Source: Chryseobacterium sp. KLBC 52
GTDB lineage: Bacteria > Bacteroidota > Bacteroidia > Flavobacteriales > Weeksellaceae
Reading direction: 5' to 3'
DNA length: 64,000 nt
NCBI RefSeq assembly: GCF_003347605.1
Contig: NZ_QDFZ01000006.1
Coordinates: forward strand, 210,881 to 274,880
In this document: piece after piece, positions 34,756-43,859 of the stretch
How positions within the stretch are numbered: position 1 is the stretch's first letter
Layout of the letters: each line of letters begins with the position of its first letter
Notes under the pieces: model-generated
Seen by the model: the letters and a program-made list of their open reading frames with translations, nothing else
Told to the model about the DNA's origin: nothing
Database searches by the model: none
Translations under genes and position numbers: made by a program

Positions 34756-37428
34756 ATGTTAAAAAAATCTTCAAACAAAAATCTCAATTCTGCAGCTCTT
34801 GTAAAATTGAAAGAAGCTGCAGCCGAGAATGAAAAAATGGTGTATGCCCTGCTGGAAACCTCAGAAGAAGGACTCAGCGAAAACACTGTAAAAGACCGTC
34901 TGAAAATTTATGGCAAGAATGAAATTGCTACGCAAAAAGCGTCCTCATGGGTAAAACAGTTTGCGCATTCATTCTTCAATCCATTTAATTATATCCTGGC
35001 CTGCATTGCCATCATTTCATTATTCATTGATGCTATTCTTGTCCCTGTGGGTGAAAAAGATTTCACTACCAGTATTATTATTTCGGTGATGCTGCTTTTC
35101 AGTACAGTTTTAAGATTCATTCAGGAATTCCGAAGCAACAAAGCGGCAGAAGCCTTAAAAAAGATGGTAAAAACAAGCTGTCTCACCAAAAGGAAATTCA
35201 ATGAAAGCGAAGAAATAGAAATCACTGAAATTGTTCCCGGAGATATTATTATTCTGTCCGCAGGTGATATGGTTCCGGCTGATTGCAGAATTCTTAAAAG
35301 CAAAGATCTTTTCATCAGCGAATCCATTCTTACGGGAGAAGCCCTTTCGGTTGAGAAAAATGCACTTCCCATCAAAGATGCCCAATACCGTAATCCTTTC
35401 GGTCTTCAGAATATCTGTTTTATGGGTACGAATGTCGTGAGCGGATCAGCAACAGTTGTTGTAGCCAATACCGGTATTTTCACTTATTTCGGAAGCATCA
35501 GCAGAAGTCTGGCTTCTAAAAGACCGGAGACTGCATTTGATATCGGAGTCAATAAAGTGAGCTATCTGCTGATCAGATTTATGCTGATCATGACTCCTAT
35601 TATTTTCCTGATTAATGGACTGGTAAAAGGAGACTGGATGCAGGCTTTATTGTTCGCCATTGCTGTAGCTGTGGGATTGACTCCTGAAATGCTTCCTATG
35701 ATTGTTACGGCTAATCTTGCCAAAGGTGCAGTCAATATGAGTAAAAAGAAAGTGATCGTTAAAAGACTCAATGCCATCCAGAATATCGGAGCTATGGATA
35801 TCCTGTGTACGGATAAAACAGGAACCCTTACGTTGGACAAAATTCTACTGGAAACCCACCTCAACGTTCGAGGTATTGAAGACGATGAAGTATTGAAATG
35901 GGGCTACCTCAACAGTTTTCATCAAACCGGTCTCAAAAATCTCTTAGATCAGGCTGTTCTGGATCATGCCGAAGTTCACAATCTGATGAGGGCTGATGAA
36001 TTGTATCAAAAAGTGGATGAGATTCCTTTTGACTTTGAAAGAAGAAGAATGTCTGTGATTCTGAATACCTCTAAAGGAAAACATCTCATGATCTGCAAAG
36101 GTGCCGTGGAAGAAATGCTTCCTTTATGTCAATATGCCTTAGATCCCGGAGAAGATCGCAGTCTGCATATTGAGAATGACAATAGTGTTCCGTTGGATGA
36201 TCTTATGAAGCAGCAGATTATCAGAATGTCCGAAAAATTGAATGCCGAAGGACTTCGTGTATTATTGATTGCCATTCGTGAATTTGATGGTGATCACCCA
36301 CTGAATTATTCTGTGGCCGATGAAAATAGCCTTACGCTTACAGGATTCATGGGATTTCTCGACCCTGCCAAACCATCTGCAGAACCTAGCATCAAGGCCT
36401 TACACAAACTAGGAGTAGAAGTAAAAGTAGTGACCGGAGATAATGATATTGTGGCTAAAAAAATATGTCATGATGTAGGAATTCCTATCAACACCATTAT
36501 GCTGGGGGATGAACTGGAGCACATGAGTGATGATGAGCTTCGTAAGGATATGGATCTCTACTCTGTTTTTGCAAAGGTAAGTCCATTACAAAAGCAGCGT
36601 ATTGTAAAAATATTAAGATCAAAAGGTCACACCGTTGGTTTTATGGGAGACGGCATTAATGATGCAGCAGCCATCAAGGAAGCAGATGTGGGAATTTCTG
36701 TAGATACCGGAGCAGATATTGCCAAAGAAAGCGCAGACATTATTTTGCTGGAAAAAGATCTGATGGTTCTTCGAAGCGGCGTAATCTACGGAAGAAGAAC
36801 TTTCGGGAATATTGTGAAGTATATCAAAATGACAGCCAGCAGCAACTTCGGGAATATGTTCAGTATGATTGGGGCCAGTGCATTGCTTCCGTTTCTGCCC
36901 ATGCTTCCGCTGCAGATTTTGACCCAGAATTTACTGTATGATGTATCACAGTCTTCCATCCCATGGGATACAATGGATAAAGATTTTCTGGAAAAACCCA
37001 AAAAATGGGATGCCGGAAGTATTAAAAAGTTCATGTTGTACATAGGTCCTTTGAGCTCCATCTTCGATTATGTGACTTTTGCAATTCTGTTTTTTATCTT
37101 CAAAGCCAATACTCCGGAACAACAAGGTTTGTTTCAGACGGGCTGGTTTGTGGAAGGTTTATTATCCCAAACCTTGATTGTTCACATTATCAGAACGAAA
37201 AAAATTCCATTTATCCAAAGCTGGGCCGCCACACCAGTCGTTGCATTAACAAGTTTAATCATGCTGATCGGAATTCTGATTCCCTTTAGTCCAATGGCCG
37301 TATATCTCAAAATGCAGCCTCTGCCTCTAAGCTATTTCCTTTATTTAATAGGAATTCTTACAGGATATTGTGTTTTAACCCAGTTTGTCAAGCAATGGTT
37401 TATCAGAAAATTCGGGCAGTGGCTTTAA
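34756..37428 (+). CDS. mgtA: MgtA/MgtB-type magnesium P-type ATPase
   Basis: 890 aa, class IIIB. It has the P-type phosphorylation motif DKTGTLT (Asp353), TGE (LTGEALS), the hinge MGDGINDAAA, and the subclass signature SNFGNMFSM, then QNLLYDVSQSSIPWD in the membrane part. It imports Mg using ATP. The N-terminal 40 residues are hydrophilic and basic, as in MgtA. Cotranscribed with mgtC. Confidence 0.94.
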   Translation: MLKKSSNKNLNSAALVKLKEAAAENEKMVYALLETSEEGLSENTVKDRLKIYGKNEIATQKASSWVKQFAHSFFNPFNYILACIAIISLFIDAILVPVGEKDFTTSIIISVMLLFSTVLRFIQEFRSNKAAEALKKMVKTSCLTKRKFNESEEIEITEIVPGDIIILSAGDMVPADCRILKSKDLFISESILTGEALSVEKNALPIKDAQYRNPFGLQNICFMGTNVVSGSATVVVANTGIFTYFGSISRSLASKRPETAFDIGVNKVSYLLIRFMLIMTPIIFLINGLVKGDWMQALLFAIAVAVGLTPEMLPMIVTANLAKGAVNMSKKKVIVKRLNAIQNIGAMDILCTDKTGTLTLDKILLETHLNVRGIEDDEVLKWGYLNSFHQTGLKNLLDQAVLDHAEVHNLMRADELYQKVDEIPFDFERRRMSVILNTSKGKHLMICKGAVEEMLPLCQYALDPGEDRSLHIENDNSVPLDDLMKQQIIRMSEKLNAEGLRVLLIAIREFDGDHPLNYSVADENSLTLTGFMGFLDPAKPSAEPSIKALHKLGVEVKVVTGDNDIVAKKICHDVGIPINTIMLGDELEHMSDDELRKDMDLYSVFAKVSPLQKQRIVKILRSKGHTVGFMGDGINDAAAIKEADVGISVDTGADIAKESADIILLEKDLMVLRSGVIYGRRTFGNIVKYIKMTASSNFGNMFSMIGASALLPFLPMLPLQILTQNLLYDVSQSSIPWDTMDKDFLEKPKKWDAGSIKKFMLYIGPLSSIFDYVTFAILFFIFKANTPEQQGLFQTGWFVEGLLSQTLIVHIIRTKKIPFIQSWAATPVVALTSLIMLIGILIPFSPMAVYLKMQPLPLSYFLYLIGILTGYCVLTQFVKQWFIRKFGQWL

Positions 37429-37487
37429 TAACAAAAATTACAGCCAGCGAATCTAATAGATATAAATAATGGTTATAAATAACTTAT

Positions 37488-38591
37488 ATGAAAAAAACAG
37501 TCTTAACAATGGTACTTTTGACAATTGTTACCTCTTGTAAAAATTCCAAAAATGAAACTCCGCAGGATCAGGATCTTCTCTTAAAAAATGATCAGGTTAC
37601 CGTTCCGGAAACCCATCCTGTTTTCAAAAAAATTAAAACACAGGTCGTTACTGAACAGGAGCACAGTGATGGTGTCGTTTCAGCAGGAACAATCCAGGCC
37701 ATTCCCAATCATTATGCAGAAATTGCCAGTCCTTTTTCCGGAAGAATTACAAAATCTTTTATTCAGCTTGGACAAAATGTTTCTGCCGGAAGTCCCCTTT
37801 TTGAAATCCTTTCCTCAGATTATTTTTCGGTTCAAAAGGATTATACCGATGCACTGAACGATGTACGGCTTGCCGAAAAAAATTACAGACGCCAGAAGGA
37901 TCTCGTAAAACACGGAGTGGGTATTCAGAAAGAACTGGACGAAGCAGAGACTGATTTTAAAAATAAAAAAACATCCCTCTCCAATGCTTCTTCTGCCTTG
38001 AAGGTTTATAACAGTAAGGGAGGAGGAATAGGAAGTCCTCTTGTGGTAAGAGCACCCATTAACGGAGAAATTATTTCCAACAAAATTGTCAACGGCCAGT
38101 ATCTGAAAGGAGATGCAGATCCGGTAATGATCATCGCAGAATTATCCAAAGTCTGGATTTCCGGTGATGTAAAAGAAAAAGACATCCGTTTTGTCAAAAA
38201 AGGAGATCAGGTTTCTGTAAAAGTAAGTGCCTATCCCGACAGGAATATTACCGGGAAAGTATACCACATCAATGAAATTGTAGACGAAGATACCCGAAGT
38301 ATCAAAGTTCTTATTGAATGTGACAACCCGGACAGAAAGCTAAAGCCGGGCATGTACGCTACAGTCAACTTTTCAACAACTCCGGAAAAGACAGTGATGA
38401 TTCCTGTAACCGCTTTGATGCAGCAGGATGATTCCCAGTATGTATGGTTAAAAACAGGTAAGAATCAATATGCAAAACGTCCCGTGACAACAGGAGAAAC
38501 TGATCAGAAAACAGTAAGGATTATATCAGGATTAAAAACCGGAGAAACCATCATGACTGAAGGAGGAATTTATATGTTGGATGCGAAATAA
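37488..38591 (+). CDS. RND efflux periplasmic adaptor lipoprotein (CzcB/CusB type)
   Basis: 367 aa. Lipoprotein signal with Cys17 (IVTSCKNS). Barrel-sandwich/lipoyl parts (about 65-110 and 185-215) flank an alpha-helical hairpin (110-165), followed by a beta-barrel domain and a membrane-proximal domain. It links the pump and channel encoded just downstream. It has no His-rich or Met-rich metal-binding tail. The gap to mgtA is 59 bp with no terminator. Confidence 0.9.
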   Translation: MKKTVLTMVLLTIVTSCKNSKNETPQDQDLLLKNDQVTVPETHPVFKKIKTQVVTEQEHSDGVVSAGTIQAIPNHYAEIASPFSGRITKSFIQLGQNVSAGSPLFEILSSDYFSVQKDYTDALNDVRLAEKNYRRQKDLVKHGVGIQKELDEAETDFKNKKTSLSNASSALKVYNSKGGGIGSPLVVRAPINGEIISNKIVNGQYLKGDADPVMIIAELSKVWISGDVKEKDIRFVKKGDQVSVKVSAYPDRNITGKVYHINEIVDEDTRSIKVLIECDNPDRKLKPGMYATVNFSTTPEKTVMIPVTALMQQDDSQYVWLKTGKNQYAKRPVTTGETDQKTVRIISGLKTGETIMTEGGIYMLDAK

Positions 38592-38606
38592 TGTAAATGA
38601 AAAACT

Positions 38607-41600
38607 ATGAAGAAATTACTAACAATCTCTATACAGAAGAGATGGCTGATGCTTGCTCTCTTCCTTTTGCTGGGGTTCTTCGGATATTATTCCTGGACCA
38701 GACTATCCATTGAAGCCTATCCCGATATTGCCGATGTTACTTCTCAGGTGGTAACACAAGTTCCGGGTTTGGCTGCCGAAGAAGTAGAACAGCAAATTAC
38801 CATTCCGTTGGAAAGATCTCTGAACGGACTTCCGGGAATGCATGTGATGCGAAGCAAAAGTACTTTCGGCCTTTCCATTATTACCATTGTTTTTGATGAT
38901 GGCATAGACGATTACTGGGCACGACAGCGTATTCAGGAAAGGCTGACAGATGTGGAGCTTCCTTATGGTGCACAACCCGGATTAGATCCTCTCACCTCTC
39001 CTATCGGCGAAGTGTACCGTTATATTATCGAAAGTAATAACCATAGTCTGCGGGAACTTACGGATTTACAAAAATTTGTGATTATTCCCCGTATCAAACA
39101 GGTTTCAGGAATTGCTGATGTCACCAATTTCGGAGGAATTACCACTCAGTTTCAGATTGAGCTTGATCCGCATAAGCTTGAACAATACGGACTGTCTTTG
39201 TCAGAAGTTACAGAAACAATCTCCAAAAATAATGTGAGTGCCGGAGGAAGTATGCTTCCCCGTGGAAATCTTGCGTATGTAATCCGCGGAATAGGTTTGG
39301 TAAAAGACCTGGATGATCTTGGAAAAATTGTAGTCAAAACCCAGAATGGAGTTCCTGTTTTCCTGAATGATGTAGGAATATTGAAATACGGAAATCTGGA
39401 AAGGAAAGGAATTCTTGGCTATACCGACAGAAACCGCAATTATTCTGAAAGTGTAGAAGGAATCGTACTTTTATTAAGAGGCCAAAATCCTTCACAAGTA
39501 TTAGAAGGGGTTCATGAAGCTATTGAAGAACTGAATAATGAAACACTTCCTCCCGGAGTAAAGATCCATCCTTTTCTGGACAGAACAGACCTTGTCAAAA
39601 CAACGCTTACTACCGTTTCCCATACGCTTACCGAAGGAATTGTATTGGTTATTATTGTACTGATTGTATTTCTTGGAAGCTGGCGCGGAGCATTACTGGT
39701 GGCTATTACCATTCCGCTTTCTTTATTAATTGCTTTTATATTAATGCAGTTCACAGATATTCCCGCCAATCTGCTTTCATTGGGAGCTATTGATTTTGGA
39801 ATCATTGTAGACGGAGCCATCGTCATGCTGGAAACCATTCTGAAGAAACGAGAAGAAAATTCTGAAGAGACATTGGAAGAAAAAACCATTACCCAAAGAG
39901 TGATTGAAGTGGCCAAGCCTATTTTCTTTTCCACTATTATTATCATTACGGCTTATCTGCCTCTGTTCGCATTTGAAAGAGTAGAGAAAAAATTATTCAC
40001 TCCCATGGCTTTTACTGTAGGATATGCATTATTAGGAGCACTTGCCGTAGCATTGCTTCTGATCCCCGGGTTGGCTTATGTGATCTATCGTAAACCACAG
40101 AAAATCTATCATAATAAATGGCTGGAAAAGCTAAGCACAGCCTATGGAAAAAGTATTGAAAAAATAATGCAGACTCCTAAAAAGGTAATCATTCCTATTA
40201 TGATTGTCTTAGTATCTGCCGGAATTCTCTCCTGGCATGTTGGAAAAGATTTTCTTCCCGAGCTGGATGAAGGTTCTATATGGCTTCAGGTACAGCTGCC
40301 TCCCGGAATTTCTTTAGCCAAATCAAAAGAAATGAGTGATACTTTACGTGCCCGTACCTTAAAACATCCTGAAATTACTTATATGATGGTTCAGGCAGGA
40401 CGTAACGATGACGGTACCGATCCTTGGACGGCTTCCCATTTTGAAGTTTCTGTCGGAATAAAACCTTATAGCGAATGGCCTGCAGGAAAAACAAAAGCAG
40501 ACCTCATCAAAGAACTCGCCGCTGATTATAAAGATATGCCGGGATTCACTGTAGGTTTTTCACAGCCTATGATTGATGGAGTGATGGACAAAATCTCCGG
40601 AGCCCACAGTGAACTGGTGGTAAAGGTGTATGGGGAAGATTTCAAAGAAACCAGACGAATTGCAGATAATGTATTGTCTACTTTAAATAAAATTCCGGGT
40701 TCGGCAGACCTTGCCATTGATCAGGAACCGCCATTGCCTCAATTACAGATTATTGCCAACAGAGATAAAATCGCTCAGTATGGTTTGAATGTAGCTGATG
40801 TAGCCGACCTTATTGAAGTCGCATTAGGCGGAAAAGCCATTTCCCAGATCTTTATCGGCAATAAGGTCTATGATATTTCATGCCGTTATACAGAAGACAG
40901 CCGCGACACACCTGACAAAATCGGAAACCTGATGCTGACCTCAGCTTCAGGAGCAAAAATCCCTTTATCACAGGTCGCAGAAGTGAAATTAAGTACCGGA
41001 GAAAGCACCATTACCCGAGAAATGAATAAACGACATCTTACGGTAAAGCTGAATCTTAGAGGTACTGATCTTTCTTCCTTCCTGAAAAATGCACAGGATA
41101 AAATTGAAAAAGAGATCCAATACGATCACGAGAAATACCAGATCAAATGGGGTGGACAGTTTGAAAATCAAAACAGAGCCTATTCCAGACTGGCATTTAT
41201 TGTTCCATTGGCATTAGCTATTATGTTCCTGTTATTATATGGTGCTTTTGGAGATTTCAGACAGGCTTTGGTTCTGATGTCTATTGTTCCACTGGCTTTA
41301 TTTGGCGGAATGCTGGCACTCAATATAAGGGGTATGTCTCTGAATGTTTCTTCTGCAGTAGGATTCATCGCACTCTTCGGAGTTGCCATCCAGAACGGAG
41401 TCATTATGATTTCTCACATCAACGACCTGCGTAAAAAAGGATATGAACTGAAAAACGCTGCCATTAAAGGGGCAAAAGACCGTTTCAGACCTGTTCTGAT
41501 GACCGCAACGGTTGCTGTAATCGGGCTTTTCCCGGCATCATTGGCCACAGGAATCGGTTCTGATGTACAACGTCCACTGGCAACTGTAATCGTCTATGGA

Positions 41601-41702
41601 TTGATGTTCTCTACTATTTTAACCCTATTCGTGCTGCCAGCTATTTATTTTATGGCTGAACGCCGAAGCGAAAAACAAAATTTGGAATCAGATGAAAATT
41701 AA
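38607..41702 (+). CDS. Heavy-metal RND efflux pump (CzcA type)
   Basis: 1031 aa, twelve membrane helices and two large periplasmic loops. Helix 4 reads AIDFGIIVDGAIVMLE: Asp396, Asp402 and Glu409 match the spacing of the D-D-E proton/metal relay of CzcA-like pumps for Zn, Co, Cd or Ni, not the Cu/Ag CusA type. It uses the proton gradient to move divalent metal out through the adaptor and TolC partners. It overlaps the next gene by 11 bp. Confidence 0.93.
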   Translation: MKKLLTISIQKRWLMLALFLLLGFFGYYSWTRLSIEAYPDIADVTSQVVTQVPGLAAEEVEQQITIPLERSLNGLPGMHVMRSKSTFGLSIITIVFDDGIDDYWARQRIQERLTDVELPYGAQPGLDPLTSPIGEVYRYIIESNNHSLRELTDLQKFVIIPRIKQVSGIADVTNFGGITTQFQIELDPHKLEQYGLSLSEVTETISKNNVSAGGSMLPRGNLAYVIRGIGLVKDLDDLGKIVVKTQNGVPVFLNDVGILKYGNLERKGILGYTDRNRNYSESVEGIVLLLRGQNPSQVLEGVHEAIEELNNETLPPGVKIHPFLDRTDLVKTTLTTVSHTLTEGIVLVIIVLIVFLGSWRGALLVAITIPLSLLIAFILMQFTDIPANLLSLGAIDFGIIVDGAIVMLETILKKREENSEETLEEKTITQRVIEVAKPIFFSTIIIITAYLPLFAFERVEKKLFTPMAFTVGYALLGALAVALLLIPGLAYVIYRKPQKIYHNKWLEKLSTAYGKSIEKIMQTPKKVIIPIMIVLVSAGILSWHVGKDFLPELDEGSIWLQVQLPPGISLAKSKEMSDTLRARTLKHPEITYMMVQAGRNDDGTDPWTASHFEVSVGIKPYSEWPAGKTKADLIKELAADYKDMPGFTVGFSQPMIDGVMDKISGAHSELVVKVYGEDFKETRRIADNVLSTLNKIPGSADLAIDQEPPLPQLQIIANRDKIAQYGLNVADVADLIEVALGGKAISQIFIGNKVYDISCRYTEDSRDTPDKIGNLMLTSASGAKIPLSQVAEVKLSTGESTITREMNKRHLTVKLNLRGTDLSSFLKNAQDKIEKEIQYDHEKYQIKWGGQFENQNRAYSRLAFIVPLALAIMFLLLYGAFGDFRQALVLMSIVPLALFGGMLALNIRGMSLNVSSAVGFIALFGVAIQNGVIMISHINDLRKKGYELKNAAIKGAKDRFRPVLMTATVAVIGLFPASLATGIGSDVQRPLATVIVYGLMFSTILTLFVLPAIYFMAERRSEKQNLESDEN

Positions 41703-42957
41703 AGTTCAAATCATCATATTATCTGTAGTATTGTTTAGTATTACAAGCATGAAGGCACAGGAAAAAGAGGTCTTACCATTTGAAGAATACCTGAGTCTTG
41801 TGGGAAATAAGAATCTTGGTTACGCTTCGCAGAAATATAACGTAAGTATGGCCGAAGCGGCTATCCAAACTGCTAATATGTTTCCTGACCCTCAACTGGA
41901 AATGGAAACCAACAATAACGGAGTGAATCAGAATATGGGGTATGTCTATGGAGCCTCCATCGGCTGGACACTTGAACTGGGTGGAAAAAGAAAAGCTCGT
42001 GTTAATCTGGCCAAAAACCAATCTGAACTAAGCAAAATACAGTTGCAGGATTTTTTCAGGAATCTCCGTGCAGATGCCAGTTTAGGATATATTGATGCTT
42101 TAAAATCCAAAGCTTTGCTTGAAGTACAGCAGGATTCTTATCAAAATATGCAGCAACTCGCAAAATCTGACAGTATCCGTTACAAATTAGGAACGATAAC
42201 GTTAGTCACTTCCAAACAGAGTAAACTGGAAGCCGCTTCTTTGCTTAATGAGGTATATCAGGCAGAAAGTGCAGCACAACAGGCGATCACCGGTTTGTCA
42301 ATATTCCTGGGAGACGGCAAAATAACGGGAAGAGCTGTTGCCGGAGATTTTAATACCTTCAACAGAGATTTCAGCATTGATGATCTGATTCTTCAGGCAT
42401 TGAATGAAAGAGCAGATCTATTGGCAGCCAAACAAAATACGGAAGTTGCCAAAAGCCAGATCAATCTTGAAAAAGCCAACCGGGTCATAGATCTTGGCAT
42501 CAGCGCCGGAGCAGAACGTCATACCGAGGCTACTAACGAAATTGCTCCTTCCCCCACTGTAAATGCTGTAAAAATGGGTATTAGTATTCCTTTAAAATTT
42601 TCTAACAGGAGAAATGCCGGGTTGAAAATAGCAGAAATGGCTCATTCGCAGGCTGAAGTTGAATACAAACAAATTGAGCAAGGTATAAAAGCTGAAGTAA
42701 TGCAGGCCTATCAACAATATACAGCCACTCAGAAACAGCTCAAACAATTCCATAACGGCATGCTTTCAGAAGCACAAAGTATTCTGGAAGGGATTACCTA
42801 CAGCTACAAAAGAGGAGAAAGCTCTATCCTTGAAGTTCTGAATGCCCAGAGAACCTATAATAATGTTCGAAAAGATTACTATCAGGCTCTTGCAGACAAT
42901 GCAGCTGCTTTGATTGAGCTTGAACGGAAAGCCGGGATCTGGGATATTCGTTTTTAA
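41692..42957 (+). CDS. TolC-family outer membrane efflux channel
   Basis: 421 aa with a signal peptide ending SMKAQ (about residue 22). Two repeated OEP domains rich in long helices (about 90-200 and 300-410) have the typical LxxAKxNLxxA and YxxGxxSxLEVLNAQRT motifs. It completes the tripartite metal pump. No lipid-anchor Cys is seen, unlike CusC. Last gene of the operon. Confidence 0.92.
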   Translation: MKIKVQIIILSVVLFSITSMKAQEKEVLPFEEYLSLVGNKNLGYASQKYNVSMAEAAIQTANMFPDPQLEMETNNNGVNQNMGYVYGASIGWTLELGGKRKARVNLAKNQSELSKIQLQDFFRNLRADASLGYIDALKSKALLEVQQDSYQNMQQLAKSDSIRYKLGTITLVTSKQSKLEAASLLNEVYQAESAAQQAITGLSIFLGDGKITGRAVAGDFNTFNRDFSIDDLILQALNERADLLAAKQNTEVAKSQINLEKANRVIDLGISAGAERHTEATNEIAPSPTVNAVKMGISIPLKFSNRRNAGLKIAEMAHSQAEVEYKQIEQGIKAEVMQAYQQYTATQKQLKQFHNGMLSEAQSILEGITYSYKRGESSILEVLNAQRTYNNVRKDYYQALADNAAALIELERKAGIWDIRF

Positions 42958-42959
42958 CT

Positions 42960-43262
42960 GGAAGATGAAAAGCTGGAGGACGGAGGTTTCTGGAGATCGA
43001 TGGATAGATGAAAATCATTTTATTAGTCTGGTGACTATATACAATTTTACACCATTGTCATTCTGACGAAGGATAAATCCCATGTAAATCTTAGATTCTT
43101 CATTTCACTACGTTACATTCAGAATGACAGAGGGTAGCAGTATTAATGTAAAATTGTATATAAATATCAATAATTTTTAAAAACTCAAAAAATTATCAAA
43201 TGGCAATCAGTAATTCTAAAAACACAAATATTACTTCCAGCTTCATTCTTCAAGCCTCCAGC
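42960..43262. repeat. Outer inverted repeat around a MITE-like element
   Basis: GGAAGATGAAAAGCTGGAGG (42960-42979) and an approximate inverted copy (43233-43261, CTTCCAGCTTCATTCTTC) bound this 345-bp gene-free gap. They belong to the same motif family as the stretches at 20341 and 24076. Confidence 0.4.
43036..43162. mobile_element. MITE-like element, 127 bp, perfect 16-bp terminal inverted repeats
   Basis: The ends TATATACAATTTTACA (43036-43051) and TGTAAAATTGTATATA (43147-43162) are exact inverted copies. Inside is a second inverted pair, TGTCATTCTGA (43056-43066) and TCAGAATGACA (43119-43129), of the widespread flavobacterial TCATTCTGACGAAGG repeat. It encodes nothing. Clear target duplications are not visible. 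Confidence 0.6.
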
Positions 43263-43263
43263 A

Positions 43264-43307
43264 TAAAAAAAGCCCTGAAATCAAATAGATTTCAGGACTT
43301 TTTTTAT
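43264..43307. terminator. Bidirectional terminator between the TolC-type gene and the DUF1801 gene
   Basis: CCTGAAATC (43274-43282) pairs with GATTTCAGG (43288-43296), with an A-run before and a T-run after, so both converging units can end here. Confidence 0.8.
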
Positions 43308-43759
43308 CTCTTATACTGTGATTCATAAATTTTAATCCAATCGTCTGCAGTCATTTTTTTGCTGAGTTCTGCGATCAGCTCAAAAGGAATATCTTCTGCT
43401 TTTTTGAAGCGTACACAGGATTTTCCCATATCCAGTTTCTTTTTAGAGTGTTTAGGATATTCTGCCACAAACCAGTCGAGAAGTTCCGGTGTTGAATACA
43501 GCCCCATATGGTACAATGCTATAAAATTCTTCTGGGAAGCGAGATTGATGAATGGCAGCGGTGTCCCGGGCGCGCAGTGGTATCCTGCAGGAAATGTTGC
43601 CAAAGGAACTACCCAACCAATCATCCCGTAATTGGTGGCTTCTTCAAAACCTTTCGGGAGATTATTGTTCACGGTATCAAAAAGCTTTTTAAAAGCTTCC
43701 TGTCTTTCTTCAGGAATTTTTGAGATATAATCTTCTATAGAAACTGACTGAATCTGCAT
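43304..43759 (-). CDS. DUF1801 (YdhG-like) protein
   Basis: 151 aa. The family pattern is complete: SVEDYI-like start, PKGFEEATNYGMIGW, NFIALYHMG, and the C-terminal KKLDMGKSCVRFKKAEDIPFE split across residues 108-130. Small cytoplasmic protein of unknown function. It has a strong palindrome directly upstream (43770-43797), which suggests a dedicated repressor. Confidence 0.88.
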   Translation of the reverse strand: MQIQSVSIEDYISKIPEERQEAFKKLFDTVNNNLPKGFEEATNYGMIGWVVPLATFPAGYHCAPGTPLPFINLASQKNFIALYHMGLYSTPELLDWFVAEYPKHSKKKLDMGKSCVRFKKAEDIPFELIAELSKKMTADDWIKIYESQYKR

Positions 43760-43769
43760 TTTTTTATTT

Positions 43770-43797
43770 TTTTCTAAAATACAATTATTTTAGAAAA
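43770..43797. promoter_or_regulatory. Inverted repeat upstream of the DUF1801 gene
   Basis: Perfect 11-base arms TTTTCTAAAAT (43770-43780) and ATTTTAGAAAA (43787-43797), spaced by 6, lie 11 bp before the start codon. Candidate operator. Confidence 0.5.
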
Positions 43798-43803
43798 TTA
43801 TCA

Positions 43804-43832
43804 CAAAAAAGCAGCCACACGAATGCGACTGC
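43804..43832 (-). terminator. Terminator of the smaller type IX cargo gene (repeat copy 1)
   Basis: GCAGCCAC (43811-43818) pairs with GCGACTGC (43825-43832), eight pairs with two G-U, then a T-run on the minus strand. A near-identical hairpin occurs at 45082-45105. Confidence 0.75.
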
Positions 43833-43859
43833 CTACAGAAATTATTAACTCAAAAAATA

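Noticed and set aside
38607..41702. Naming the RND pump cusA (copper/silver)
   Set aside because: Helix 4 has the Asp-Asp-Glu relay of CzcA-type pumps, so a copper/silver name would mislead.
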